A DNA stretch of 64,000 bases from Hymenopus coronatus (Eukaryota; Arthropoda; Insecta; Mantodea; Hymenopodidae). Positions within the stretch are counted from its first letter, which is position 1; every line of letters begins with the position of its first letter. The stretch spans positions 30,234,509 to 30,298,508 of the forward strand of contig CM060886.1 of NCBI GenBank assembly GCA_030762935.1, given 5' to 3'. The position numbers and the translations under genes were made by a program. Of the stretch, positions 1 to 13,900 are shown in pieces. A model generated the notes under the pieces. That model made no database searches. It was not told the origin of the DNA and saw nothing but the letters and a program-made list of their open reading frames with translations.

Positions 1-1467
1 GCTTTATTCTTCCACTTAGCACCAAGCATAAAATGTAACCTAATTTTTCAATGTCTTTTGCATAATATTGTTTTTCCAAATATGTCATGAACTGCTAGCA
101 TGTCTCTTTGATTATCACTCTTTTTAACCATTTTAATAGTCAATACAACATAAGCTTACTCACACCCAAAATATTTCAAACTTTTACAATTAAAGAGTAC
201 AAGCATAGGCACAAAGAAATATAAAGTTTTGCAATTTCAGAATATTTTAAATATTTGTTTCCTTTCATAAATTTTAATGAAATTGATAAAATACACATAT
301 TTTGCATGATGAACCCTGTAAGTTCAAATACATATTATGAACTGCAAATACTAAAATATCTAACAAAGGGCCACTGCCACAATGATGTCACAAATTGAGC
401 TGAAAATACATTAAAAATCAAAAATGCCCAAGTCTTGGATGTCTTGGCTATCCCTAAATATCCAGAAAAAATTATGAAGTTTTCAGTTGTAATGATTGAC
501 TTCGGGCTGTTTTTCACTCAATCAGCTGCCTGCTAATACGCCAAGTGCTGCTAATGAACTCTGCCTGAGGCTACAATTGTCAGAGCATACGACAGCACTA
601 ATATTAACAAACACCAAAAAGTTTGCTTAGCATAGCAAATATTATCCACAGAAATGTCTAATTTTTTCCCACTGATGGATCTCTCCCAGAAAAAACAACC
701 GAAGAGATAAAAGTTGCTCACTTTTGTAAGTTCTGCAATTTAATTTTTTTAAACATCAATATATGCAATGGATTAAATTATTAGTGATTCTTTTAATTTA
801 TAAATGTGTTTTTTATTGTCAAACTTGGCTTATGAAAGATTAAGCAGTAATTTTTATTTGTGATTTATTTTCACTAACTTACTCTGCAACATGACCCCTC
901 TAAATCAGATTTTCTTTATATATTCATATCTTCTTAGAACATTAAAGACAATGAAGATCTATCACATTTTGTGCATCTATAACAATTCCCTCAATACTTT
1001 CATGTGGACAAATGCAACACCTCCTCAGTTCCCTATATTTTCTTTCTTTCTTTCTTTCTTTTCTTTTCTTTTCTTTCTAGTGTTCACAAAGAGGAAAAAT
1101 ATTGCCAAATGTCCTCCTTACATCTGGCAGCAACTTTATAGTTATCTTAAAATCATATTTTATTTGTTAGATTTCTTGTTAAGAAATTGTTCATGAAGTC
1201 CAATAAAAGTGCAGCAAATTATAGGGCTCTGTGTGCTTCTATATGTACAAGGAGCATGCCATTCCTTAAGGCATACAAAATCACAAATTCACATTAGCCT
1301 GTGAGACATATATATGCCATTTATGTGCTTGCTTTTTACCAGTTTTCATAGCAGTATATAAATCACCTTAATGAGAATGTCAACAAAAAGAAAGGCATGC
1401 AAATTTTGCTAGATAAGGGATAATAGATGTGCTGAAGAGTATTAATAACAGTATAAAAGATGCATGT
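1..1467. other. No gene seen
   Basis: AT-rich; expected to hold intron or the 3' part of the TPRG1L-like gene. I searched the minus strand for a splice-bounded exon continuing the protein and found none. Confidence 0.5.
1039..1079. repeat. (TTTC)n-type microsatellite
   Basis: TTTC units that change into TTTTC units. Lies in the region downstream of exon 4. Confidence 0.9.
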
Positions 1468-1690
1468 GCTCATGCCCGCTTTTACTACATATGGCACAGC
1501 AGGTGTCACTGATGTTACATGGAATGAAGAAGGAGCACTGGTGGAATGCAATGGCAGGGGAAACCAAAGAAAACCTGCATCTGTGCCATTTTATCCATTA
1601 CAAATCCCACATGTGAGATCAAACCTGGGTCGCCTAAGTGAGAGGTGAGTGGTCTAACAGTAGTACTTGGCTTTAGCTCACTAGGGCTCT
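1468..1690 (-). mobile_element. tRNA-derived SINE, family B, diverged copy
   Basis: Matches the copy at 35306-35558: the shared blocks are GCCCGCTTT...TATGGCAC, GGAGCACTGGTGGAATGC, GAAAACCTGC and AGGTGAGTGGTCTAAC. The tRNA-like head (promoter half) is at the right end, so the element reads on the minus strand. Confidence 0.65.
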
Positions 1691-1758
1691 CATACAACAT
1701 AAGTTTCTTCCTACTGATGTATTCATATTCCCCTCCTCAACCTTACTATGACACATAC

Positions 1759-1902
1759 CTGGGCTCAAAATTCATGAGGTCAAATGCTGAAGAACAGAAA
1801 TCTTTGCTTCTTCTGTTATCTTGAGCCCAACGTTCTTGAAGAGGACGCAGTAAGCAGCCCTTGACCACATTAGTAACTCCTGTGGCCAGGCCATTCAATC
1901 GT
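1759..1902 (-). CDS. TPRG1L: TPRG1L-like exon 4
   Basis: The acceptor TTGTAG is just upstream of 1902 and the donor GTATGT starts at 1758. The two bases left over from exon 3 join the first A to give Pro, then RLNGLATGVTNVVKG through DLMNFEPR. The phase agreement supports it as the next exon. This segment has no obvious counterpart in the vertebrate proteins at this place and may be an arthropod-type insertion. It ends with two bases of a split codon, so at least one more exon is expected beyond the window. Confidence 0.75.
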
Positions 1903-4900
1903 CTACAACACACACAGACACACCATCACCACATCAAAAGCCAAACACCTGCAAATACCTTCACCCTGCAGCACATAAAGCTTTAGTTTATCATCACACA
2001 AACAATGTAAATATGCAAAACATAAATGCCAGATTTTATAGAAGTCCAAAGTAAAAGCAGCATATACATTCAAAAAGAAAAGACTTTAATAAAGAATTAC
2101 ATCTCTAAGTGATCGGTTTTAAAACACACAATTCTATGCAAATGTTTTGACACGACAAACTATTTGTATGAATTTATGACTCAGTGCAATACACAAACAT
2201 GAACTCAGTAAAACAATTATTTAAACTGTTATTGTTAAAGAATGCTGCTGAATTGTGTTTGTTTACATGTCCAGTTCTGGAAAATCACACTCCTTTTACT
2301 TTCTCTCACATACTATATACGTAATGTATAGAGAAGGTATTGTATTATACCCAAAAATTTGATACCGAGATTTCACCAGAATTTTTTATGGAAAAAGGTC
2401 CATGTGTGGGTGGGTGTGTGTGCATGTGGGTGTGGGTGTATGTGTGTGGGGGTGTATGTGTGTGGACAGGTTAGCTCAAAAACGAAATGACCATTAAATA
2501 CCAAACTTGATATTTATATTTGGTATCTTCCAAGGATGTGACACAAAGATTTTCAAGAAAATCTCCCCACCCAAAACTACCCTTTTCATGAAAAAAACTT
2601 CGAAAATTTTGATTTTCTCAAAAATTGCTAATGATTTTGATTAAAATCTCTTATATTTAAAATATTTACATGCAAAATAAAATGTATATCTTTAATTTTC
2701 TGAGAATAATCTCTAAAAGCCTCTTTGTTCTGGATGATTTTTATTGAATTTTGCATAGCTGGTAAACTGTAAGAGATAGACAAAAACTTTCTATGCAAAG
2801 ATCTCAATAAAACACCTAATTTATGTCATATACATTTTTTTCCTGGAGTTGGCCATTTTCGAGATATTCCTTGTTATCGATTTCAGTTTTAAAATACTTA
2901 AACTTTTCTCTACAGGAACTTGTCAATGCTTGGCCACGCAAAGAAATGGATTTCAATCCCATAGCAACCACTTTTAAAACATTTAACTAAGTTTAATCTA
3001 GTGTATTCCCTTATTTCCCTTCTTCTTATAAAGAAACTAAGTAACAAGACCATTTCTGCTAATGTTTTGGCATTAAATAGACAGAAGAGTAAGCTTATTA
3101 ACAATACTTTGTTACAGAGATATGGAGAAAATTATGTGAAAGGAGCACAGCAGACTTTTTCACTTATTTCCTAATTATAAAAGTCAATGAATGATTTAAA
3201 TCTTATGTTTTTAAATTAGTCTTTTAATAAGCACAGTATGCTCAAACGTTACATGTCTTTGATATTATAAGATAGTCAAGTGTGATATTTTCCCAAACTA
3301 AAATGATCTATTCAAGAAATGGTCTTCAGAACTATGCTTGCTATAAACCACAATACTAACATAAACAGGAAATATCAGGATTGAATCTTCAATATTCCAA
3401 TGCAGTATAAAAAGATCACATACAAAAAAGAAACAACTCAACATCAAAATGTTTTTGAAAGAATTATCAAATGCTGAATAATTTGACCATTAACAAATGC
3501 TGTCTTGGAAATGACTTATGGCACAAATAAGAGTCATTATGTGTTCCAAAGAGCTCTACAGGTTTTGTGTAGTATGCTTTTGTTTATCACTGAACATTTA
3601 CCAGTTACACAAGATTATTCAGAAAATCTAAAATTGCAAAAACGTCTTCCATGAAAAGGAAAGTTTTAGGGTAGGGGGACTTTGTTGAAAATTGTCGTGT
3701 CACATCTTTGGAAAATATTGAACTTAAAAACCAGTTTGGTATTTAACTAACTTTCTATTTTTGAGTTATGCTGTTCAGAGACACACATAGGCATTTTTCT
3801 AAAAATGTTTTGTTTTGTTTTTTTTTTTTTATTCAGGGAGTCTCAAAATGTGTATTTCTGGTAAAATCTTGGTACTAAGTTTTTGGTTAGAATACAATAC
3901 TTTCCCTTCTTACTATAGTAAAAGAAAGTAAAATAGTATCTACAGTCAACATTTATAATAATACCATCAGTTGTTTCTTAAGCTAAGACCCTAATATGAG
4001 GATGGAAATTAAAAAGGGCTATACAAGTGAAAAAAAAAGTATTGAAAGACAACAAATCTTTGGGGCATGAAAACCAGTGGTAAACAGGTAAAATACTTAA
4101 ATTTCAAAAAAACTATTCAACAATATATTGAAACATAAATAGGAAAGGGATGCAATAATAGGAACAAAGAAAACAAATTTGATGCATCTTTGTACTCCTG
4201 TAATTATTTTATGCAGACTATATCAAACTAAAAAACATGAGCTTTCAAATGAAATTGACAGTGGCTTATTTATTAAGTAATTAATTTTTTATGATAATGA
4301 GCTGCAATATTATGAAAGCCAAAAGCAGTCTGCAAGACTTTTACTTTTAGTTCTGCAACTGAATAGGGTCTAGGCAACAGAAACCTCAGAATCAAATGAC
4401 CTGGTCTTATAAGCATAGGACTAGCAACTTTATCCTGTAAAAACTAAATTGTTATGTAGCTGACAATATGAAGAGCTTGACTACTCTTCCTGGAAAACAG
4501 CCATGGAAAGGAAAATGGAAAAGCAATGTATTTTGGCAACATTGGAACATCTGTAGTTAATTTCAATCAAGGGCCCTGAGAGAATTTATAAGTGAATTTG
4601 AGGAACATAATATTGGAGTAGCAGCATTACAAGAAATAAGATGGAAAGATGGTATGTGGCATGGATATGTGAATACAAGAGACTATGCAATGTTCTATGA
4701 CAAATGGTTTTTCTGTGGGAGAAACCAATAATAGTTGACATTGCATTTAAGCCTGTAAGCTGGAGATTGGTAAGGTTGTAGATGATACGATTGGTGTCCA
4801 ATGGTGGTACAGGTTCATTTTGCTTAGATAGACTTGCAAATTTCTTGGTTTGCTGCTTAGTGCATTGCAGTAGAGTAACATTGCCTTGTGCAAAAGAGGA

Positions 4901-7900
4901 GTGGTCAACTCTGTCCCAATCTAGAGGTGAAAGCTTGCTAGAAAGAATCCAAAAGGATTCCAGTAGCTTCTCCAGCTAGACGAACCTACCACCTTGGTTC
5001 TAGCTAAAGGGTTCAGCTTTGCTCCCATGCCTAGGCAAATATCAGTGGCAGACACCATCAGTTCTATTGAAGCCGCCATTTGTCAACTTCCATCAGCTAG
5101 TGCAGAAGAAATGTGCCGTGAGGTAGCAAGAGCGTACAAAAAGGCAATCCTACCTACTTCAAACATCAGCCAAGAAGAAAGTAGGCCCTACATTCCCTTC
5201 GAAAAAACAACTTGGTTGTTTTACCAGCGGACAAAGGGAACGCCACGGTACTCCTCTCTTCTGTGCAGTACCAAGAAAAGGTTCAACAAGTGCTGGACGA
5301 TCCTGCATACAAAACCATTAAAAAGGATCCTACCAACTCTGTAGAAAGACGCACCGTCCAGCTAATTAAGAAGTCTAGCCTTCCTCCTGATGTTCAGAAG
5401 ATGGTCTCACCATATCTGCCTCCATACCTCCCAGATTATATGGTCTCCGGAAGATCCCTAAGCCTGGGATACCTCTAAGGCCAATAGTGCACGCTACTGG
5501 CAGTCCTACCTATCGCCTAGCTCGCCATCTGGCAAATCTGCTGCAACCAATAGTAAGTAAGTGTGTACACCATGTAAAGAACTCTATGCACTTCGCTGAA
5601 GTTCTTGACAGCATCAAAGTGAAGCCATCAAACCTGCTAGTTAGTTTTGATGTGGTATCTCTCTTCACCAGAGTTCCCCTTACGGAAACAATACAACTAC
5701 TGTCAGAACACTTTCCACCTGGTATTACTGCACTGTCTAGTCACACACTTACCTCCACTTATTTTCTGTATGACAACACCTTCTACGAGCAGACAGATGG
5801 CGTTGCCATGGGCTCTCCTCTGTCACCACTATTACCAACTTCTATATGGAGTTTCTGGAGCATGAAATACTTAACACAGCCCCATTAAAGCCTACACATT
5901 TTCTCAGGTATGCAGATGATACAATTGTAATTTGGCCACATGGACTGCACACTCTTCCAGATTTTCTTGCACACTTAAATAGCCTTAGATCACAAATACA
6001 GTTCGCAATGGAAGTTGAGAAAAACGCTTCCCTCCCCTTTCTGGACATTCTGGTTAACAGAAAAGCAGACGGACCTCTTGGTCGTGCCATCTACCGAAAA
6101 CCTACACACACGGATCTTTATGTCAATGCAAACAGCTTCCACCTTAAGTCACAACGAATGGGCATTCTGAACATTGGCACATAGAGCAGTTTCTGTATCA
6201 GATCCAGATAACCTGCAAACTAAATTTCAACACCTAAAATTCACACTCCAACAAAATGGATATTCAGCCAAGGACATCACATCTGCATTGAAAAGAGCTG
6301 GAAAAAAAGAAACCCCAGCAAGAACACTCAACAAAAAGACAAGCCAGCCGCCATAGCCTATATACCATTTACCGGCAATTTTTCGGGAAAGATTAGTAGA
6401 CTACTCTACAAATATGTCAAAACCATCCATAAACCACCACCTAAAATCAAAAATTTGGTCAGGCCAGTTAAACATAAAGTAGCTTTAAGAGTACCTGGTG
6501 TTTACCACATTCCTTGCGAATGCAGCGCAGTGTACATTGGCCAAACAGGAGCACTACTGCCACATGCGTTTCATTAAGGTTTATGCAACCCGAAAAATTT
6601 GGACTGGCTGAATACAACTGTATACAACAAAGCCACAGAGCTAACTTTACCAACACCAAGATAGTGGCAAAGTGTTCGAACTACTGGGAAAGGAGTGTAA
6701 AAAAAGCTTTAGTCATCCAATCTGAAATAAATAATCTAAATCGCGATTCCGGCCTACAACTAAGTTCAGCATGGACACCGATGTTAAAGAGCCTTAACAC
6801 CTAATCCTCTACCTGCAGTCTTCCAAGGCTTGTTTTCTAGCAGGTCCGTGCTCAAACACAAAACATTAGCCATATAACTGCTATAAATAGTTTTCTACGA
6901 AGTCCGTGCCCATGTCTCAGTAATCTTAACACCAGTTACAACATGGCCATAATATCATGTGAACCAATCAGATGTTAGCTTCATTCCAGCTCTTATAAAT
7001 ACCAGTCTCCGCAAGCTCAATCCATTAATTCACCCTGAAGATGAGGAAGATGCACTTCTTCGAAACGTTGGTATCAAGCCAAGTTTTTACCTGGTTAGAA
7101 CCCCGAGAAGATTTTGAATTAAAAACTAGAAACTTCAACAAATGTGCTGAGTGCAACATTTAAGAAAATGCAGGTGTTTAAATGAAAATTAATTCATTAC
7201 CAGGGTTTAAAGTACTACCAAACAAATTTAAACATGTTTGAGAAAATACGATGGTTTTCAAAAACTGTGTAGAGTGGCTCAAGTCCTGGAAGGGAAACAA
7301 TCCAGATGTTTTAGAGGATGTGAGTGTTAACTTTTATTTAAATATGCACAACTAACATTTTGTGATCTGTGATATTTAAAAACAATTGGCATGCATTCCA
7401 GATGGGCAATATAAAAAACACTTTTGTTGTCCACAGCAATTTTAAGGGAACAGACTATGAGCTATGATCCATCTATGAGTGGTGAGTACCTTTAACAATA
7501 ATAAATGAATAATTTGCTCTCATTTCGTGAATTTAAGAAAACATTTTAACAGTTTTACCAAATACTTAAAAGGAAATATTTTAACTGTTTTACCGCATAA
7601 TTTCTGCTCCCAATGATATTTTTTAACATTCAGGTGCAAATTTAAATTAACTAAATATACAGTTGACAGCAAGAGGTATAAAGCAATTTGGCATGATTTG
7701 TAATTAAATTCTAAACTAATTGTATCATTTGATGTCATTCTCTTCCATTGTTTCTCCAACTTTAAATGTTGGACTTTATGTTGACACAGTAACAGAATAG
7801 AAGCTCCTTGGATAGTAGGCAAACTGAAGAAGTAAACAGTGGGATAGCTAAAACTTATATCCTCTTCATCGCAATCCTGATATATAGTAACGCTGAGTTC

Positions 7901-10900
7901 AGAAAAAACTAGCACATTCTCAAAATTCGTTTTCAGTTTTTCTAAATTACATTGACAAATGATTTTAGAATGGACTGCTCCTTTAAAAAAATGCATTATT
8001 ATCTAAGGCAGTAGCTATAAACTGGGGATAGGATCCATGAGCAAGTTGCAGAAAGTTTAAATTGGAGAAGTAGACAAATACTTTCTTAAAAGATTAAAAC
8101 CAAGGTATCTTATTTAAACATTTTTCATAAGTTACATTAAGAATACTTTATTTTGACATATGAATGTTTCAACTTTTATAAGGTTCTTGGTTAAATATAA
8201 TATTATTTAACATATATATATATTTTTTTTTTAATTTCCTCATTTAACTTCTATGGTCAAATCAGGGGCTTGGCTTTAGAAACAACTGCTGGTGTTTTCT
8301 TGCTGAACTGTAGGGTTTATTAATGATAGTTTTTTCAGTATTTTACTATTAAATACACAAGATTGACTCCCATATACATACTTCCAATCTCTGAGGGGGA
8401 TAGGGAATGATTCCAGCCAGAAATCAAAACAGCTGAGAAGACAGAATGCTGATCACCTGACTAAAACGCTTGTCATATATAATTTTATTGTTTTATTTCA
8501 TAACAAGCATTTTGACTAATTTTAAATTGTGTAATACTGTGAATACCTTTGTGCAAATAACACCAGTAAAACAAATTAAAACTAAATAAACTGATATTTC
8601 CGACTTTCACTTTTATCATAACTAATACTCTGAAGGCCCTACAAGTATTTTCATTTAGAAGGGATGCCCTAGAGTTAAAGTTTGAGCACTACTGCCCCAA
8701 ATTATAACTCTTGCATTTAATGATTGAAAAACCAAAACATTAAAGTAAACTGCTGTTAAGTTAAACAAAAGCTCAGCAAGCAGAATTTCAAAAGCAGTGA
8801 TGTATTTGTAATTATTGACAATGAAAGCATAGCATATTATAGCATGCTTAAGCTTTTCAAATACTGCTAATCTAGTGGAAGTATATTTGTTTTTGTTCCA
8901 ACATTGCATACTGCAAAATGAAATAAAAAAAAAAAAAAAAGGAATGAAAAAAAGAAAAATATAGTTTTAATGATTCCAAAGCTCAGAAGCATTTAATGCT
9001 TTCACACCAAATGAAGAGCTAGTGCAACATTCTTTTGTACAATTACAAGATCATAGAATAATGCCATCAGCAATGTGCAACAAACCTCATGCACACAGCA
9101 ACCAATAAATTAGCTTGGAAAATTTACATCTTTTTCATGTTTCAAAAACTTCTATCCAAACTTAACGAATGCCATGAGTAACAGAATCTTTATGAGAAAT
9201 ATTAAGTTCTCCATATAAAGAGAATATAAATCATAAAAAGGATTTAATAGACCATATAATAGACCAAGCAGGAAAGAAATAGGACACTGTGAAAGAAAAA
9301 GTACAAAGATTGAGGCAGCAGGGATCTAGAGGAGTAACTGTTGTGAGCAGACTGAAATGGACAATAATCAAGGTCAAGATGGTATGTAATAGTGCTCTAA
9401 TGGCATCTGAGAAAGACAATATGCCAGACAGAAGCTTGACTCAGGAAGGGAGTAGAGAAAGAATAGGAATGATTCAATGTGAAATCGAGCACACCAAGTA
9501 TGCTATTACATTAGCTACATTAGTGTTTGAAAGAAGGGTAAAAGACATGTTTAGATTTTGTTTGCCATCAGAAGCAGAAAAATGATCTGTAATCTGAAAA
9601 GAAGTCTGTACTTGGGGCATATTTTAAAAAACATACATTTCTTGAGAATATAGAAATTTGGCTTGGGATGGCAATCATAATAGAGTAATAGGATTTGAAA
9701 CTATTAGAAAACAAAGGGTGAAAGAAAAATCAACAGGTAAAATCTCTGGATGTATAAGACTTTTAGTAATGCATAAATGGCTAGCAAATTTAAGAGATAA
9801 GAATATGTTACACAATTTAGATTGTAATAGGAAGCATAAAATTATATTCATGAATAATGTGCTATTAAAATAGGGAAGAATACATCTGATTAGAGCTAAT
9901 GATGGTAGAGGATTTTAGTGGAAAAACAGGAAGCAAACACACTATATAGCAAGTGCATAAGAATTTTTGGTATTCTAAAACAGATATTTTTTTTTTATTT
10001 TCATAGCTTCTTTTATTGTAAGGTTGCCTCATAAACAAAGCTTAACAAATATAAACATTAACAAGAACAAACATAAATGGTTGAATATAGCAATAAGAAA
10101 TAGAGCAATATGCAGTGTCAAAATTTGAGTTATAAATTTAAAGTGAAGTAGTGGAAGAACATAGGTACTCATTAAATAAGAATGTCATTGATGTTGAAGA
10201 CTATAAACATGATTCCTTAAAAGAGCTATTCAACCCTTCAAAGCAGATGTATCAATTGATTTAATATCTGTGGTGTATAAGCCCAGCATCTTGCAGGTGT
10301 TGGTGAAGAACTTAAGAATTGTTCCATGGGCACCAATTAATAACCTGTTCACCGTAATATGATCGAGTGCATATTTTTCTTTGTAATATAGAACTGTTGG
10401 TTCATAGATGTTCTTTTTCTTGTTGTCGACCTTGGGTAGGACTCGCTCTAAATCGTATTGTTGGATTTAATATATTGCCGGTATGTGATCCAGGTTTAAG
10501 GCAATTGTGTCAATAGGGCATGTGATCTCTTATGTGGCGATTCCAGAGATCTTTCATAGGTCACATACCCAACTTTCTGAGGAGAGTTAGCCAGCATGTG
10601 TTGGATTGTGTGGTGACAAATATTCCTTAGTGCCTGATTGTAGGGACAAAAGCCAATAATGCATGAAAGAGTTTCGAATACGTTGTGGCAGCGCTGACAG
10701 CAGCTTGACTTTGACCCAGAACAGCTCGCACAGCAGCTACGTGCATGTCACCTTCAAGGCTTCCTTCCATTCAGTGCTGGATAGTACTTTATGGTTTACA
10801 AGTTGTTGGTTGGAGTATATTCCTTATATTGAATGACACCCTTGCTTTTATGAGATAACTCACACCTATGTTTGTATTCTTTATCTCGTTGTTCATTCTG

Positions 10901-13900
10901 ATCTTATGAGGATTGATATAGTGAACTTTAGGATTGCTGGAGAGTGTTAGTTGCAACTGCTGCATACATTCATTGATTTTCTTTGGAATATTATGGGATT
11001 TCAAGATGTATGGGTCTCAACTTTTGGCTAGACTATGTAAGCCATTGAGCTTCTGGATTATGGCTTCCCACTGAGCTCTGAAAAATCTGAGGCCTTTGAA
11101 TTTTCTATGTGTGTACATCATGGAGTTGGGTACATCCATTGGCAGCTTCAGTATTTCTTATAGGATGCCTCTTAACATGCTGTCTGTGTTAGTAAGGAAT
11201 GACTGTGGGATATTTTCTAGAGGCATGGTTTGAAATGTATGAATCAAAATTGGACAAACTGATGAGTTGAAAGCATTAAATTTCTGGATGTAATAGCGGT
11301 GAGGAGGTCAATAAATCATTAACAAGTTTAGTCTTTATTGAGCTGAGGGTGGCTTTTGGATCAAATATCTGAGTTGGAAAAATTGACGTCCAGCTAAGGA
11401 ACATATTTGGTGGGTGTTATACAGGGAATTAGTATGTCATCCAAGACATCTAAAGGTTCCTGTTTTAATTTCCCTTCAGAGATGTTAATGACAGTCCATT
11501 ATTGAAGTTGATTGATAGCCCAATCTCATTTAAGCGCCATACAGCTATTCTTGTTAGTTCCAGAGCAGATAAATGGTCCTTTGCTCTCAAAATGGTGTCA
11601 GTGGCAAATCCAAGAACAGTGACTGGAGACAGATCACAATAAAATAAAATTTTCTTGTCCCTTATTATTGAATAAATTCTCTTAAAGCTCCAACACACTG
11701 TATTGTGTGACTACAGAGTAGTAAACTTACATATGATACTAAAATATGTAGAGAGACACAATTTAGTGAGTTTTAGAATTCTTTGTATAAAGAAGGTTTT
11801 TATTGCAACAATATTAATAAGTCTAAAATTAATATACTTGAAAACGATTTAATTTATATAATATAATTTATACAAAAAGCATAAGAAATTGCAGTGATAT
11901 AACTAGACATATACCCACGTATTGAAGGTTCTTTGAATGTGCTGGCATGAAATTGAAATAATAAATCTGCGCACTAACATAAATGATTTGCTATCGCTAC
12001 TTTCTGTAATCACACTATAGGCATGTTAAATATGGTTATGGAATGGTTACTTAAATGGCATTATGATTTGTCACAAATAGTGAAAACTGTACCATATATA
12101 TTATAATATGGAAAAGAATTGAGTTTCCTTTTAAGCAAAATGTTCTTTTTCCTTTTATGCCAAAGAAAGAGCAAAGTACTTCATGCATATCTGGGTTGCA
12201 AGCAGAAATAATTTGTTTAAGGATTGAGAACAACAACAACCAGCATATGATGCGAGGACAATTCATATAATTATTAAATGTTATGGCAGACCAGCATATG
12301 TCACAATCCTGGGAAACAATACCAAAGTATCATGCACTCAATGTTATCTTATACATTTAAGTTCTTTAATCATGCTATTATGTTTAGCGTGCTTTCATTA
12401 CTTTCTTAAAACATATAATTTTTACTTTCTCTGCACGTATTATGTATATAGTGTATAGAGGAAGCATTGTATTCCACCCAATAATTTGATACTGAGATTT
12501 CACAGGAAATACATGTTTTGAGACCCCCTGAATCAAAAAAAAAAATAGAATAATGTCCATGTGTGTCTGTGGGCAGCATAGCTCAAAAACAAAAGATCCA
12601 TTTAAGCTCATTATCATCCAAATATGCGACACAAAGATTTTCAAAAAACTCCCCCCCCCAACCCCAACTACCCTTTACATGGAAAAATTTTTGAACATTT
12701 TGATTTTCTCAAAAATGGCTCTAATGATTTTGATTAAAATACCATTTATTTAAGATATAATGTTCATCTTGAATTTTCTGGGCATAGCCTCTGAATACCC
12801 TTCATTTTGGATGACTTTTGCATAACTGATAAACCATAAGAGATACACAAAATATGTAGATCTCGTTAAAACATACAATTTATATCATATACATTTTTTT
12901 TCATGGAGTTCACCATTTCTGAGGTATTCCCTTTTATTTATTTTTTTTTTATATTGTTTCATTTGTATAGAGCCCCCTTTAACTTCAATAGTCATATCGG
13001 GGTCTATGACTTGTGAAACAACTCGTATTACTGTAGGCTTAGAACATTAGGTTAATCAGTATTATATTACTAATGCACATGCACATTCACTCTCACATAC
13101 ATACTTCCAGACTCTGTGGAGGATAGGGAATAAATCTGGTTAAAGAAAAATTCCCCGCCCCAGCCGGGAATCGAACCCGGGACCTCCGTGTGAGAAGAAT
13201 TCCCTTTTGTTGGTTTCAGTTTTAAAATACTTAAATTTTTCTCATACAGAAAATTGTCAACTCCTGACCATGCAAAGAAGTGAATTTAAATCCTATAGCA
13301 ACCAGCTTTAAAAATATTTGACTATCGCTTTACCCTAATGTACTCGCTTCTGCTTACAAGGAAGCAAGTCATAAGACCATTTCTGCTAATGTTTATCTCG
13401 ATTGACATGAAGTGGATAAAAGAATAATCTTTGTAAGAATAATTTGTTACAGAAATGTAGAAAAAGTCATGTAAATGGAACAGGTCAGATTTTTTTCACT
13501 GGCTAATTGTATACCTGTATGTAGTGAAACTTCCCAACTTGCCCATTTAATACAAGCCATACATAAAATAAAAGCCAAAAGCTGGAATTGCATCATTTAA
13601 AACACAGAAAATATTATAATAGGAACTTACGGCACAAGGGAGCCTGAAGGATAGACTATATCTCCAATTATTAGAGTGTCTATTTGTTCAAGAGGCACTT
13701 TACGATGCTCTAGACATTTTAAAGCAATGAAATCATATTTGATAGTTATCAAGGAGTTCGATGTCAACAACACTAGTCTCTCTTTCTCCGCATCCCATAA
13801 GCTGATTCTGAAACAATGAATAACACAGAGTTGTATTTTTTCATATCATTTAAGAACTTTAAAAGCAATAGCATTTCTGCAAATCCTGTAAAATATGCAT

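Larger units (their letters stand above)
4797..7140 (+). mobile_element. Penelope-like element 1, nearly complete but inactivated
   Basis: Successive frames give the N-terminal block (LAKGFSFAPMPRQISVADTI from 5000), the ADKGN motif (VVLPADKGNATVLL, 5215-5260), LVSFDVVSLFTRVP (5640-5680), DGVAMGSPLSPL (5795-5830), FLRYADDTIVIWP with the YADD active site (5899-5940), LPFLDILVNRK, then a C-terminal GIY-YIG-type endonuclease start (GVYHIPCECSAVYIGQTG, 6496-6550). At least four frameshifts separate these, and the GIY-YIG core is damaged after TG. The order RT then GIY-YIG is diagnostic of Penelope-like retroelements. The 3' tail carries a hammerhead-like motif. It lies in an intron or 5'-distal part of the TPRG1L-like gene, opposite to the gene. 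Confidence 0.9.

Noticed and set aside
2294..3160. H repeat as a classical MITE or a SINE
   Set aside because: No terminal inverted repeats at the very ends, no Pol III boxes, and only an A-run at the insertion sites.
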